DNA of 64,000 nt from Iris pallida. Taxonomy: Eukaryota; Streptophyta; Magnoliopsida; Asparagales; Iridaceae. The notes under the pieces were generated by a model. That model did not search any database and had not been told where the DNA came from. It saw only the letters and a program-made list of their open reading frames with translations. Of the stretch, positions 51,001 through 62,230 are shown one piece after another; positions within the stretch are counted from its first letter, which is position 1, and each line of letters opens with the position of its first letter. A program made the translations under genes and the position numbers. The stretch is taken from assembly GCA_029216955.1 (NCBI GenBank), contig JANAVB010044017.1:1023385-1087384 (forward strand), written 5' to 3'.

Positions 51001-52481
51001 TAAAACGGATCTTCGAGCGATCCGCCAAGTCTTATTTGAAGACATACTCCCTCCAAGCATTCACATGGGGCTGCGCCCTGCCTTTTTCCCTGTACTGAAG
51101 TAGGTAATGATGACTTGTGACCTCCTTGAAGACCGCCATCATCTCAGAGTTCTTCTCTTTTAAAGCCAAGAACTCCTCATTCTTGGGAAGATACTCTTCA
51201 TAGGGTTCAGACCCCCAAGGAAGCTTCGAGACCTCATACATCTCATGTAGTACCAATCCTAACTCCCCCATGGGAGTAAAAAAGGTGCCGGCATGAGTGT
51301 TATACATCTCCAGGAGAGAAAAAACATGTGCTTGTTCTGGTCTATGCATGCCTCAGTAGCACGAACGTCAGCAGTAAGACCAATCTTTCTGAGGTCGGTC
51401 CTAAACTTCGTCAGAACCCAGAGTGTCAATTCGTCCTACTTTTGCACAAAGTAGCACCAACCCTCGACTCGAAATTCTTCCTTCGGGTATGATAGCTTGG
51501 CCTCCGCCAGACGATTGACGAAGGTTGAAGCATTGAACGTGAAGGTATCTGTGGGAAGTCAGGCGGTCTCCCTGATCTTCAGCACCTTCGCTTCGGCAGA
51601 AGTCACACGGTCTCCGAACATGAATTTAGGTTTCAAGAAGGACTCATTTTTAGACTCAGAAGATTTGAGTCTCCCCCTCTCCATCATGTGCTGGAGGAAA
51701 ACATGGTGCTGGTCACGAATCTGGGCCATCCTCTCCAGAGGCTGATCCAATATAATAACCGCCTTGGCTGGGTCTACGACCTCTTCATTAAAGTCCACAC
51801 TCAACTGACAGAGTGCATGGTCCAAGAGGAATTCGTTCAGCAGGGGCATGGTCATCGATACTATCACATAATATGAAACAAAGCCATCAGGCAAAAGACC
51901 AAAAGGACTTAGAAGCCCAACATGAGCATCTGAGCCGCATCTTCTGGCGCATGAATCGGGCTGAAACCGTGGTGCATAAGGTGGAGCCCCGGCAAAGACA
52001 TACATGATCAAAGTCCAGGTATATTACAGAGGAAGCTTCGGCACAATCTGGACCTAAGTCCATGCTCGTCAGCTAAAAGGAATTCGACGCATCATCAGGA
52101 CAAAAGTCTATGCACGTCAGCAGAAGAAGCTTCGGCGCATCATCGGGACAAAAGTCCATGCGCGTCAGAAGAAGAAGCTTCGGCACATCATCAGGACCTA
52201 AGTCCATACGCGTCAGCTAAAAGGGCTTCAACGCATCATCATGACAAAAGTCCATGCGTGTCAGCCAAAATACATTGACATGAGGCAACTCATCTGCAGT
52301 CGGGTCACCCCAATATCACTGCAACAAAGACCAAGGCAGGAGAACACCCACCGAACACCTCCGGGCGAACGTCGGCGTGTGTCGCCAAGACGATGGGGGC
52401 ATCCTCCACATCAACCTCCACGAGCTCCTTGCTTTGGCCCCTTCCTCTGCCAGCACCACCGCAGGGAGTCTTGGGAGACAT
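48019..52481 (-). pseudogene. Antisense gene (aORF) of Tat-2, plant-mobile-domain-like
   Basis: Minus-strand gene of about 4.5 kb from ATG 52481-52479 to a stop at 48019. It begins MSPKTPCGGAGRGRGQSKEL, has a 16-residue repeat (LTRMDFCPDDAPKLLL type), then a globular part with THAGTFFTPMGELGLVLHEM and VSKLPWGSEPYEEYLPKNEE, resembling the plant mobile domain found in host MAIL-type proteins and in transposons. It continues with PSEHIYSCFWHCAHKMSPKA, IRPSHLVYQNRNCCFLEPYL, DGVRGWQYYNIG and PRILYSATKFYC, then Pro/Ser-rich linkers and an alpha-helical C-terminus. The frame changes several times. One change is explained by a 67-base GT-AG interval (49772 to 49706) with phase-0 ends, a likely intron; others (near 51500, 50595, 49560) look like frameshifts. 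Stops within blocks are few. A TATA box lies about 110 bases upstream. Confidence 0.65.
52037..52270 (-). repeat. 48-bp in-frame tandem repeat in the Tat-2 antisense gene, five copies
   Basis: Units begin at 52037, 52083, 52131, 52179 and 52227 (TTCGGCGCATCATCGGGACA...). 48 bp equals 16 codons; on the minus strand the unit reads LTRMDFCPDDAPKLLL with variation. Some copies carry stops. Confidence 0.9.
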
Positions 52482-52586
52482 TTCTCGAAATGACTAAAGG
52501 TTCTCGAAGAAGAAGGAGAAAAGAGATCTAAGGAAGAAGAAAGTTTTAGCAGAAAGTAGAAGACTCACTCTCTCCTCATAGCCGCC

Positions 52587-52594
52587 TATTTATA
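52587..52594 (-). promoter_or_regulatory. Antisense TATA box of Tat-2
   Basis: TATAAATA within GCCTATAAATAGGCGG on the minus strand, followed by a C/T-rich leader and the ATG at 52481, a classic plant promoter layout. The box is conserved in Tat-1 (39725-39732). Confidence 0.7.
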
Positions 52595-52920
52595 GGCTTG
52601 GCCTCGCATGTAAATCGGTGAGGCATCACATCAGTAATCAGTCGCTTCGGGTCTCGTGAAACCGACGACTGCTTATCTTCAAAAGATCATCAATAATCTT
52701 TCCTAAGATCGAGGCATTATCTCTTCTAAAAGAAGTATGCGCCCTATTAGTATGTGCCTAAGCAACAAGTGTCCCCACAGTGACACGCAAAACGACTATA
52801 CGCCAAGGAGAGCCATGTGCCTAGGCGAAAGGCATGCACCCTGAGTCGTTACTTCCTATGCTTCTTATTCATAGTCTTCCAAAACTTGACATAAAGTTTT
52901 GAAAACTTTGAAGGGGGTCT
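52595..52920. other. Tat-2 region between antisense promoter and 3' LTR, with polypurine tract
   Basis: No open frame of note. The purine-rich GAAGGGGG at 52910-52917, just before the 3' LTR start at 52921, is the probable polypurine tract. Confidence 0.6.
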
Positions 52921-54987
52921 TGTAGAAGCATGGAATTTCAGGCGCATCTGTAGGCCAAAGTTCCTATGCGCTTAACACTATGCAGCTAGACTCAAACATA
53001 TGCCAAGGAGTTCAAACAAAGTACTTGGCACAATAAAGGACAACAAAAGTATAGACATCAAAAGAAGGCTTTTATTTCATATGAAAGTCTATTACATGTC
53101 TAAAGAAAGGCTTTACAAAGGAGAATTTCTACAAAAAGAAAGATCCTAAAGCTACAGCCAGGCGTAGCAACAGCTATGCGCCCCATGCTAGGTGTATCAT
53201 CCGTCAGTTGCATCACTCTGATGTCTCATCCAAGTGCATTATCTCGTCATTATGGTACAGGCACATCAGAACCAATCAGGCCTTTGTCTAGCAGGAGGAG
53301 GAGCTCTCCTAGCTCGACAAAGATCGCAGCACGATGCCCCGATCTTCGGAAGCAACATGCACACTCGGTAACATGTGGCTCTTCAAGCATAACAAAAATC
53401 GAGGCACAATCGCCCCGATCTTTGGATGCAACAGGCACCATCGGCCTGTGTAGGGACTCAACGATCACGATATTTGGATGTGACATACACTATCACGGAA
53501 GCTCAAAGCGACGGAAAAATTGGGGCAACGTATCTTCACCCTCGAGAAGAGCTCGAGTTCGGCAGTTCGCCAAGACGTAGCTTCGGCCAAGTTCATCTTC
53601 ATATCAAAATGAAGAATGAAAGTAAAGATTTCCTTCATACTGCTATTTATAGGCACGGACTGCCTACACCCGAGTGCCAAATAGCCAACGTTCCAAATTC
53701 TATGCCATGAATTTCCATTAATAGCAAATGCCGTCTCCTCGTATTCGGCTAAGTCAAGGCAACCATTAATGCCTCAAAGAACTCAAGGGACGGGCCAAAG
53801 AGGATGCGACACATTGATAGATGCGCCGTCGATATCATGCGCTCCCTATGGATGCGCCCAAATGGGCCAGAGACCCATACGACCAAAGGGAAACTAACCG
53901 ATGCACCCTTTTAAATGCTGAATGACAAAGACGACAACGCATTCCAAGAGCCGTCAAATCAGCGGCCCTGTGTAGAAAATGAAGAGCCGCTGATGTCAGC
54001 ACCATTATTACACCTTGGGTTGGCAACAACTGCCACGTGGCCGATCGATCATTCGTATGCGCCTCGTGGCCATGCGCCCAGAAGACAGCATGTGCCCCAG
54101 TGGTCATACGCCCCCTCAGCTCACTTCTGATCTCAAGCAACAGAAGACTAAGCTCTGCATGTGCCTCAAAAGCCATGCGCCTGGACATGCTCATGACTCC
54201 TAAAAATCATGAGACCAAGTCGCCTTTCTTGCGCCTGATCCTAGGTGCACCATGATGCGGAGCTCTGCATGCGCCTCAAAAGTTATGCACCCAGACTTGT
54301 CTATGATACCTAAAAATCATAGGACTAAGTCGCCTCCATGTGCCCGATCCTAGGCGCACCCCGACAGATCACTCTCCTCCAAAACCGAGATCTTTGAGCC
54401 ACATGTATACTCTACGCGTCCTTTGACTCAGTTCTATTCAAAGAATGGGTGCTAACCACCCAAGATCTCAGCAACAACCAAATCTCAGCAACTGCCATGT
54501 GTCAGATCCTCTACAGCCTGACAAACCAGTTTGAGCAGATTCTACTACAACTCGGGGCGCATCGTCCGTGCGCCCCCGCCAGCATCAGCTACGTGGAGTT
54601 ACCACGTCCAGGTGCATCCGACATATGCGCACATGAGCAGCCAGCTTGCTATTTATAAATAGAAGGACCACTCCTTTATGACACACGGACAGACAAAGAG
54701 ATAGATATATACAGACAGACTGTTATATCCATATACAGAGGCCAGAAGAGACACTCAACTTCCACTTCTCCTCGTAATGCTCCGTCATCCAGAGCATCCC
54801 AGACCTTCAGAGAGTTCAAGATCGTCGTCAGATCGTCAACGGAGTCAACGTATTACCACTCGCTCCATCGACACAATACCCAAATAAAAACAAAAGTGTA
54901 CTCCTAGGACTACATCTAAGTCCTACATTGTACTCTGTTCTGTTTGTAATTAAAAAATATCATCCCAAAAAGTTTTAATGGCAAACA
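52921..54987 (+). repeat. 3' LTR of Tat-2 (2,067 bp)
   Basis: Near-copy of 40188-42236, beginning TGTAGAAGCATGGAATTTC and ending AATGGCAAACA. TATA box TATAAATA at 54654-54661. Followed by the TATAT duplication. Confidence 0.93.
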
Positions 54988-54992
54988 TATAT

Positions 54993-56184
54993 CTGAAAAG
55001 ATATAGGTGCCAGACTAGCCCCATAGAACAATGCCACCTCATAGGACTACAAATCTATACGAGCTGCACTTCGGGTGAGGCTTTGACGTCATTGTGTTTC
55101 GAAGACGACAAAGTCACTACGCTTTTGGGTGATGAGGAGACTGTATTTTGAAGGCAACTGAGTCACTGTGCTTTTCGAAGATGAGGAGACATATGTTTCA
55201 AAGACAACTGAGTCACTGCACTTTTGGGTGATAAAGAGACTTGTGCTTCAAAGATGACTGAGTCACTACACTTTTGAGCGACGAGGAGATTGTGTTTCGA
55301 AGACGATGGAGTCACTATACTTTTGGGCGACGAGGAGAGTGTGTTTCGAAGACAGCTGAGTCACTGCACTTTTGGGCAACGTGGAGACTGTATTTTGAAG
55401 ACGACGCAGTCACTGCACTTTTGAGCGACGAGAAGACTTGTGTTTCAAAGACGATCGAGTTGCTGCACTTTTGAGCGACGAGGAGACTGTGTTTTGAAGA
55501 CAGCTAAGTCACTACGATTTTGGGCGATGAGGAGACTGTTGTTGGGGTTCTGTGAAGCTACTGCACTTTTACGAAGCAATGAGGGACTTCTGTGAGCTTT
55601 GTGAAGCTACTACATTTCTATGAAACATCTAAGGACTTTTGAGCTCTTTGCCGAGTCACTGTATCTTTAATTGTCGCCGTCTTTTAGAGAATTTGAGAGG
55701 TTCGTGGCCTAGGATTCAGTTAAATGAACTTATTAAATGAGATTCATTGTGCCGAGTCCTAGGTTCATCCCATTAATTCGGGAGTCTTTAACCGATTGAC
55801 ACGTAGCGTTTGGGGTTGGACCTCATATAGCCTATATAAGGGGAAGCTTTTTCTGAGAAGCCATGTCCATTGCCTCTTAGCATTCCAACCGTCATGCTTG
55901 ATCCCGACTTAGCTTCGAACGACCATTGCCATCGCACAAGTCGACTGTTGGTAGTATATCTCTTCGTTCAAAGAGCTATGCCCTTGTAGAAGAATGACTA
56001 CTAGGTTTTGAGATGCACTTGAGCGTTTATCATAAGGAGTTCGAACCTGAACATCATCTTGGAGGTCTTCGAGATCCAAGCTACCGGGTTTGGATTGATT
56101 GCCAACCCGAAGAGCCACAGGTTGTGCTCTGCCTCGCTCAATAATAACTTTATTAGCCATATTGGGGTGGGGATACACGCCCTG
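54993..56184. other. Unassigned sequence between Tat-2 and the minus-strand element
   Basis: After a 49-50 bp tandem array the stretch carries a TATA-like TATATAAGGGG at about 55835-55845 and short open frames with no motif. It does not resemble either Tat LTR. It could be the far end of Tat-1, another element, or host sequence; I cannot decide. Confidence 0.4.
55094..55539. repeat. 49-50 bp tandem repeat, about nine copies
   Basis: Unit GAGTCACTGCACTTTTGGGC followed by GACGAGGAGACTGTGTTTCG and AAGACGACT. Copies differ at several positions and alternate 49 and 50 bases. Confidence 0.9.
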
Positions 56185-59100
56185 TGTCACGACCTGCACC
56201 CGCTTTTTGGGATATAAGTGCGTGAATAAGTCAGCTACGTATCAAGCGGACTCCAGCCCACCTCGAATACGTATAAGCTGTCTAGACTATGGTAATATGC
56301 CTAATCATGGCAAGGCAAATCTATATCTTAATCCACAAGAGTATATAAAACAAGAATGAACACTATGGGTCATGGTCTGCATCCCATTAGCATATATGTC
56401 CGATTAGACTCTAAAGAAATAACACGAGTCTATAAACTAGGATAACAAGCAGAATATGGCATGATAATGAATATAAAGCATGAAAGGATAATAAAGTAAT
56501 TTCACAAGCAAGTACCTGTATCCCTACAGATGTAATCACTACCATCATGATACGCTAACTAACTCTGGGAAATCTGCTACCTAAAGAGATCATCAGGTCC
56601 TCAGGGACTAGCAAGATGCATAAAAATATACCTACTAATATAACAGTAAATAACATGTATGGAGGGTAAGAACAGTGCAAGGAGAATATCTAAGGAATGA
56701 CATATCATATGGAAATGTAATACTAGACTTGGTTAACAATCAATCGAATAACACCTATAGCTTATAGTACAATACAAGATACTCCCAATCTATAGTATGT
56801 TTCGATTGTAGTACAATGCAAGATACTCCCAATCGAGAATAGCCAATTCAAGTATCGATCTCCTCTCCTAAAGTAATACAAGGGTCAAGTAAACTCCTAT
56901 AGACTGTAGTACAATGCAAGATACTCCCAATCTATAGTTTCTCTCAATTGTAGTGCAATACAAGATACTCCCAATAGAGATTGGTCAAGTCAGGTCAGGT
57001 CATACTCAAGACAAGTCCAAGTCGAACAATATCAGGTCAAGTCAAGAAAACATGGTGTAGAACTGACAACTCTATCACGAGACACGATAAACACGAATAA
57101 AACCAATGGACAAGCAAAAGAAATGAATAATATCCTATATGTGCACGTAAATCTAGAAAACAAGTAAAGCAGTCGATAACAAACCAATTACAATATGAGA
57201 AGCATGTAACCATGTGGAATACTGTATAAGTTCGGCAAGGTATACTTGCATGGTTCCGTGATGTGATGATGAAGTCTCGCTCCCGCGTCCACGCCTCCGG
57301 AATCCAATGCTCCTAAATAATTTATTTAACTACTTATGAAACTTATAACAGAACTTAATTAACTAGATTAATGTTTTAAACTACTTGAACTATATTCAAA
57401 TATCTCATAGGACTACTTAAATTGTATAACATACATATGTGTCTAACGAGACCTCCGAACACAGTTTTAGGGTTTTCGACCTTCCAATTAATCGGTTATG
57501 ACCCCACTTCAATAACACAGTTAGAAATCATAGAAAGTTCCTAAAAATAATAACTAAATTTTTTTCTACAGTATTAACTCTGAAATTTCAGAACTATAAT
57601 TTAGAAAGAATTAATGTAACTAGTTGACTACTTCGTCAGCTAGTCTACCCGAAACTTGTCCGAAACATGGCTAATTACTCAAAATAGCTAAAATACCCAA
57701 AAATATATTTTATACAGAATTTAAATTACATTATTTCTCATAATTAAGCTATGAATACAAGAGTTAAGTTATTCTACTAAGTTGGAAAATTCTAGGTCAG
57801 CAGGTTACCCGAAAATAGCTAGTTTTGACCTATAATGTTTTTTGACCAGATTTGAGTTGCTAAATTCGTGGAAAATTACTTAAAAATCCTAATTTATATA
57901 TATGAACAACATAAAATTCAGTTTTGAAAATAATCACCAATAACTTATAGTTCTTTCACAATGTGGTTAATTTTGATCCTACCGAAACATGAATATTATG
58001 ACTATAAATCATGAATCTTTTATAGATGATTATACAAAGCAAAAGACATCAAAAGATGATTTCTACAGATTTAATAACATATTTTCTATAGAAATTTAGT
58101 AAGGGTTTGAGATGGAAAAATTATGATTTCTTACCAAAAGTCCTTGCATGAGAGATTGTGAAGACTTCTTCTTGCCAAAGCTCCAACCTTTCTTGATATC
58201 TTTGCTTGCTAATCCTCTCTTGGTGAATTTGAAAGGGTTGACAATGGCTATAGATGGTTGGATGGAGAAAATAGAGTTTTTAGGGTTTGATTGGGTGGAT
58301 GTATGGTAGAGCAGATGAGTTTTTATGAAGGATGGAGAGATGTGCAATGGAGAAGATAATGTATGAAGGACTATGGGGGAGAGGTGCTGTCGAATATGTG
58401 GGGGAAGTAAGGAAGTGGTCGACCAAGAAGGAAAAGATGAAGAAATTAAGTTAGGGTTAGGGTTTGGGTATGAGTTGATGTACATATATGGACCTTTTGG
58501 GTTGCATGCATGAAAAGGAGTGAAAATCTTATTCCTAATGAGATGCTTGGCCGAATATCCAAGGGAGGGGTTGCTTTGGTCAGCCAAGAGTGCTTCCACT
58601 TGGTTGGGGTGGTGGTTTGGTGAGTTGGCTAATTGATTGGATCGAGGATTAGAAAGGTCTTTCCTAATATAGACTAATTAAATCTATCTATATAAATACA
58701 ATCCAAAATCTGAATTAAATACAAAATATATGTATTTATTAATATTTTAATGTCCAACATGCTTACATAGGATTGGGTTGGACTTTGGGTCAAATATAAA
58801 CTAATGCCAACTAGGATTACACGTAGACACTTTATATAAATATAAACTTTCCAAAATTGAAAACTTATTAATATTAATAAAATATATATACAAAATATAT
58901 ATCAACATGAAGGTATTTGAGAGTACTACATGTCTATTTAGATTTGAATTTGGTTCGGGACAAGTCGGGGCTAAATTGGTACAACCGGGTCTCCTAGAAA
59001 GTCAATAATCTAATAATTAAATAAATAAATCATTGGTGGGGGTTAAGTCGCAACTTGGCCTGGTTTTCCTAGTTAGAACACACCTATGGATCGATCTTCC

Positions 59101-59306
59101 CTACCATGGCTAAAATACTAGTCAAAGCACACATGTACACTATCCGTGCCATAATTTTTGGTCATCTTGTACTCCAAAACTCAACCATGGCTAAGGTCAT
59201 CTATAATAATAACTATTTAATTTAAAGATATTCATAAATTTCATAAAATCCTATTTAAGCCAAATAAATAAATAAAAAAATGATTCAAAATTTTTGGAGT
59301 TTTACA
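56185..59306 (-). repeat. 3' LTR of the minus-strand derivative (3,122 bp)
   Basis: On the minus strand it starts TGTAAAACTCC (59306) and ends GGTCGTGACA (56185). It is related to the solo LTR at 18226-21998. It holds a hairpin array (56755-56980) and an open frame of 167 codons on the minus strand (58599-58096) with no recognised motif, probably leader sequence. Confidence 0.8.
56755..56980. repeat. Hairpin array with conserved 23-nt loop in the LTR
   Basis: Four copies of a loop core that begins GTAGTACAATGCAAG and ends ATACTCCC, each bounded by complementary arms. CTATAG(C/A)(T/C)T with AATCTATAG in two copies (56755-56795 and 56897-56937); TCGATT/AATCGA perfect (56802-56807 with 56831-56836); TCTCAATT/AATAGAGA, seven of eight (56942-56949 with 56973-56980). 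Confidence 0.8.
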
Positions 59307-60192
59307 TCCTACCCACCTTAAAGGAATTTTGTCCTCGAAATTAAAATCAGGCTCACTAATAAAGAACCGCGCTAGTGTAACTAGGAATAGTTCAAAGGAT
59401 ACGCTAGGTCACTACGGTGAATCCTAATAACTCAAGTAATAATCAATCCTAAATAACTTTGTTTACAACATCTCCATCGTAAAACTATTGATGTTTATCT
59501 CTAGTCGCTATTCTTGGTACCAATGGTCTTACAATAATGACGTTGAAGGTTTGCCCTCCTAACCATATTATTATCACAACTATATAAGTCTAATTTCACC
59601 TAATCAATCTAAGTGATACCTACCAATCTGTCTAATCCTAACTTTACAACTGGTAGGGCATAATGCTAAATGGGTTGGGTTAGCCTATATTTAGGTTCTT
59701 CTAGTATAGGGTCAGTCTCTACTCTAAAACTACTACTCTATTCTTGATCAAACGACTACCATAAAGGGCGTAACCTAGTATGATCATTTAGACATTTCTA
59801 GAACGTCTACCCACATTTGGTCAAACTACCTCATCAAATACATGATGCCCTATGGCATATGGTATCTCTAATTCTCCTTATCTATCATGCAATCACAATA
59901 CAATAAGCAAACTTACACTATAACTTAAGAATTTTTTTGATAAATCCTATATAGCACGATTATTAGTCGCTACGAAATAGGAAGGGACGAGAAGCAATGA
60001 TACAAGAAAGCAAAGGAAGCGTAATCGAGAGTAAATACGAAGTTCAAGGGCGGTAGAGAAATTTCTAAGAGAATTTTTCAAGGCAGTATGGATTGAGATT
60101 TCTATGGGTTTAGTCATATTCGCAGGCTCGTATCAGTAGAGTTATGTAACCGATACGATATGCTCTGACCTGCATGGGCCACCAAAAAAACT
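59307..60192 (-). other. Non-coding interior of the minus-strand derivative
   Basis: 886 bp. On the minus strand it begins with the conserved post-LTR block and ends with a purine tract AAGGTGGGTAGGA next to the 3' LTR. No protein motif in six frames. Confidence 0.65.
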
Positions 60193-60374
60193 TGTCATGA
60201 CCCGTACCCACTTTTCGGGATGCAAGTGCATGAATAAGTCAGCTACGTATCAAGTGGACTCCAGCCCGCCTCGAATATGTATAAGCCGTTTAGACTATGG
60301 TAATATGCCTAATCATGGCAAAAAAAATCTATATCTGAATCCACAAGAGTATATAAAACAAGAATGAACACTAT
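60193..60374 (-). repeat. 5' LTR fragment of the minus-strand derivative
   Basis: 182 bases homologous to 56185-56370. Interrupted at 60375 by the next element; the rest would lie beyond the window. Confidence 0.85.
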
Positions 60375-61909
60375 TGTCATGCCCCAGAACCAGAATATTG
60401 GAGAGCGGGGGCGGACACAGCCAGCTACGTATATTGAAGTGCAACCCACCTCGTTATACGGTCACGGCTGTCTAGATACATGAGGGTTTAACTACAAACC
60501 ATCAGTCTCTTCTGGTCATAAACAAGCCTAGTGTCTCAATCTCAAGCAAGTAATAGCAGTTACAAGATGTCAGAGCACCAAATATACAATAGTAAGGCGT
60601 CCCATACATTACATATTTGGATGATCATAAAGCTAGTTATACAAAATGTGAAGACTAGCAAGAGTTTCAGTCATACATGATCAACCATAGGATTTGTAAA
60701 TCCTACTACAGCCCGTAGGCAGACAGTAAGAAAAGTGCAATCGAGCTAACACGTGCTCGTCGGCTAAACGCCTCAAGAGAATATTTTTACAAAAGAGTGG
60801 AAGAGCAAAAATAAAATCCACTCGTTGTCAGGGTTACGCCTGGTGGTCACCATCTGGCTGGAAGGTAGGGAGATCCTTGGGAGCTGCTCCGGTATCTGGC
60901 CATACAAAACCAGCTAGGTCAGATCCCAAAAAGAGCAAGTGCCACAAAGAGGTCTTCACTTAAGAACTAAAACCCGCATATCAGAACATAAAATAAGAAA
61001 TTAATAATAAGACATGAAATCTAAATAGGGCAATAAATATCAAGAGAATGAGAAATTATTCCGATCAGTTATTGATAAGATAAGCATAAGCAATCATGTT
61101 CCGAAGTTGCCAAGTACTGGAACAAGACAAGGCTTGGACTGGTTAGACTCCATCCATCATTCACGGCCAAGCAATAAGTATGGCTTGATACCTTAACTAA
61201 CTAGGGTTATCACAGGTCTAGTTACTAGCAAGATGCAATGAGATATTCCAATAGCCACAAGTCCTGCAGACCATCCAGGTTATCCAGACTACATTAGGGA
61301 TTGAATTCATGTGGATACATCGTCCAAGAAACATATGTACTCTTAACTAGCATGGAGGGTGCAACACATGACAGTGTGCTGGAAATGTGCCCTACTCGAC
61401 GGCAGGCTACAAATCCCATGATGGGGCGCCGAGATAACGGAATTGCCTGTAGCTGGGAAATCTTTTCATGACTACTGGATTATTCTAGTTATTTAGCCTT
61501 GGTCAGTTTCAGTAGGTACCCCTGATCGTGGTACTCAGGGGTCCATACCCTAGACATGATGCAAGACAAAACTGGTTTATTGCACAAACACAATCGTCCA
61601 CAGTGTCCAGGCCATTCATTCTTGTTATGTCATGCTAGCCGTCACAACAGCATTCAATAGTTCCCATTATGCTTACTTGTCATATTATGCCATGTCATGT
61701 CACATCAGTTTACTTGTTATACCATGTCATATACAATTATCATTCCAATCTTACTAACCAATTCGTGACAATCAAGCTAATAATAAAGGTGCAAGAACAT
61801 AAAAGGACAAGTAGGGTACACCAAGGGGCTCAAAGCCTCTACACGAACGAGACTACGCTAGGCCAATGAGCCCCGAGCATAGCTTTATACGGGTAAGAAC
61901 AAGGAAGAA

Positions 61910-62072
61910 AGCTCTATGCGAGAAAACTGCATACGAGTGAGACTCTACGCGAGCAAGAACTCTACGCGAGCTATACTGTACACGAGCGAGACTCTACACG
62001 AATGAGACTGCACGCGGGAGCGAGACTGCATGCGAGCGAGACTCTACGCGAGCGAGACTGCACGCGAGCGAG
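61910..62072. repeat. 16-bp tandem repeat array
   Basis: About ten units of GAGCGAGACTCTACGC / GAGCGAGACTGCACGC, with scattered diverged units back to about 61836. Confidence 0.88.
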
Positions 62073-62117
62073 AATAGCTGCTGCGTAGAGTTCGGATGAA
62101 CTTCGCGTAGAATAGAT

Positions 62118-62230
62118 TACGCGGGCACGTGAGAACGTGTGCGTAAAAGGGGAAACACTATGCTGGCACGTAAGAACGTATGCATAAAAAGGGAAACACT
62201 ACGCTGGCGCGTAAGAACGTGTGCATAAAG
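62118..62230. repeat. 41-bp tandem repeat, 2.7 copies
   Basis: Units start at 62118, 62159 and 62200 (TACGCTGGCGCGTAAGAACG...); the period is exactly 41. Confidence 0.92.

Larger units (their letters stand above)
40188..54987 (+). mobile_element. Tat-lineage Ty3/gypsy element 'Tat-2', pol-deleted, with antisense gene
   Basis: A 14.8-kb element with two LTRs of about 2.05 kb and the 5-bp duplication TATAT (40183-40187 and 54988-54992). Sense genes: leader frame, gag, protease and a G-patch-like segment. RT, RNase H and integrase are missing. The antisense gene fills 48019-52481. It is inserted in Tat-1. LTRs differ at five of the first 60 positions, so it is not very young. Confidence 0.9.
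56185..60374 (-). mobile_element. Minus-strand LTR-retrotransposon derivative without coding capacity (LARD-like)
   Basis: In element orientation, 5' LTR is the fragment at 60374-60193 (cut by another insertion at 60375), then 886 bp of interior (60192-59307), then the 3' LTR 59306-56185. The two LTR copies can be aligned base by base over about 180 bp with roughly one difference in ten. The interior has the same post-LTR block as the Tekay-type element (TGGTGGCCCATGCAGG, complement, near 60175) and a polypurine-like tract before the 3' LTR, but no gag or pol motif in any frame. A large non-autonomous derivative of a Tekay-like family is inferred. Confidence 0.7.

Noticed and set aside
55975..55990. 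TTGTAGAAGAATG as a possible start of the missing Tat-1 3' LTR
   Set aside because: Only the first nine bases agree with the LTR start; the following sequence does not match the Tat-1 5' LTR.
58096..58599. 167-codon minus-strand frame inside an LTR
   Set aside because: Ser/Pro/His/Ile-rich, no motif, located in what should be LTR leader; not called as a gene.
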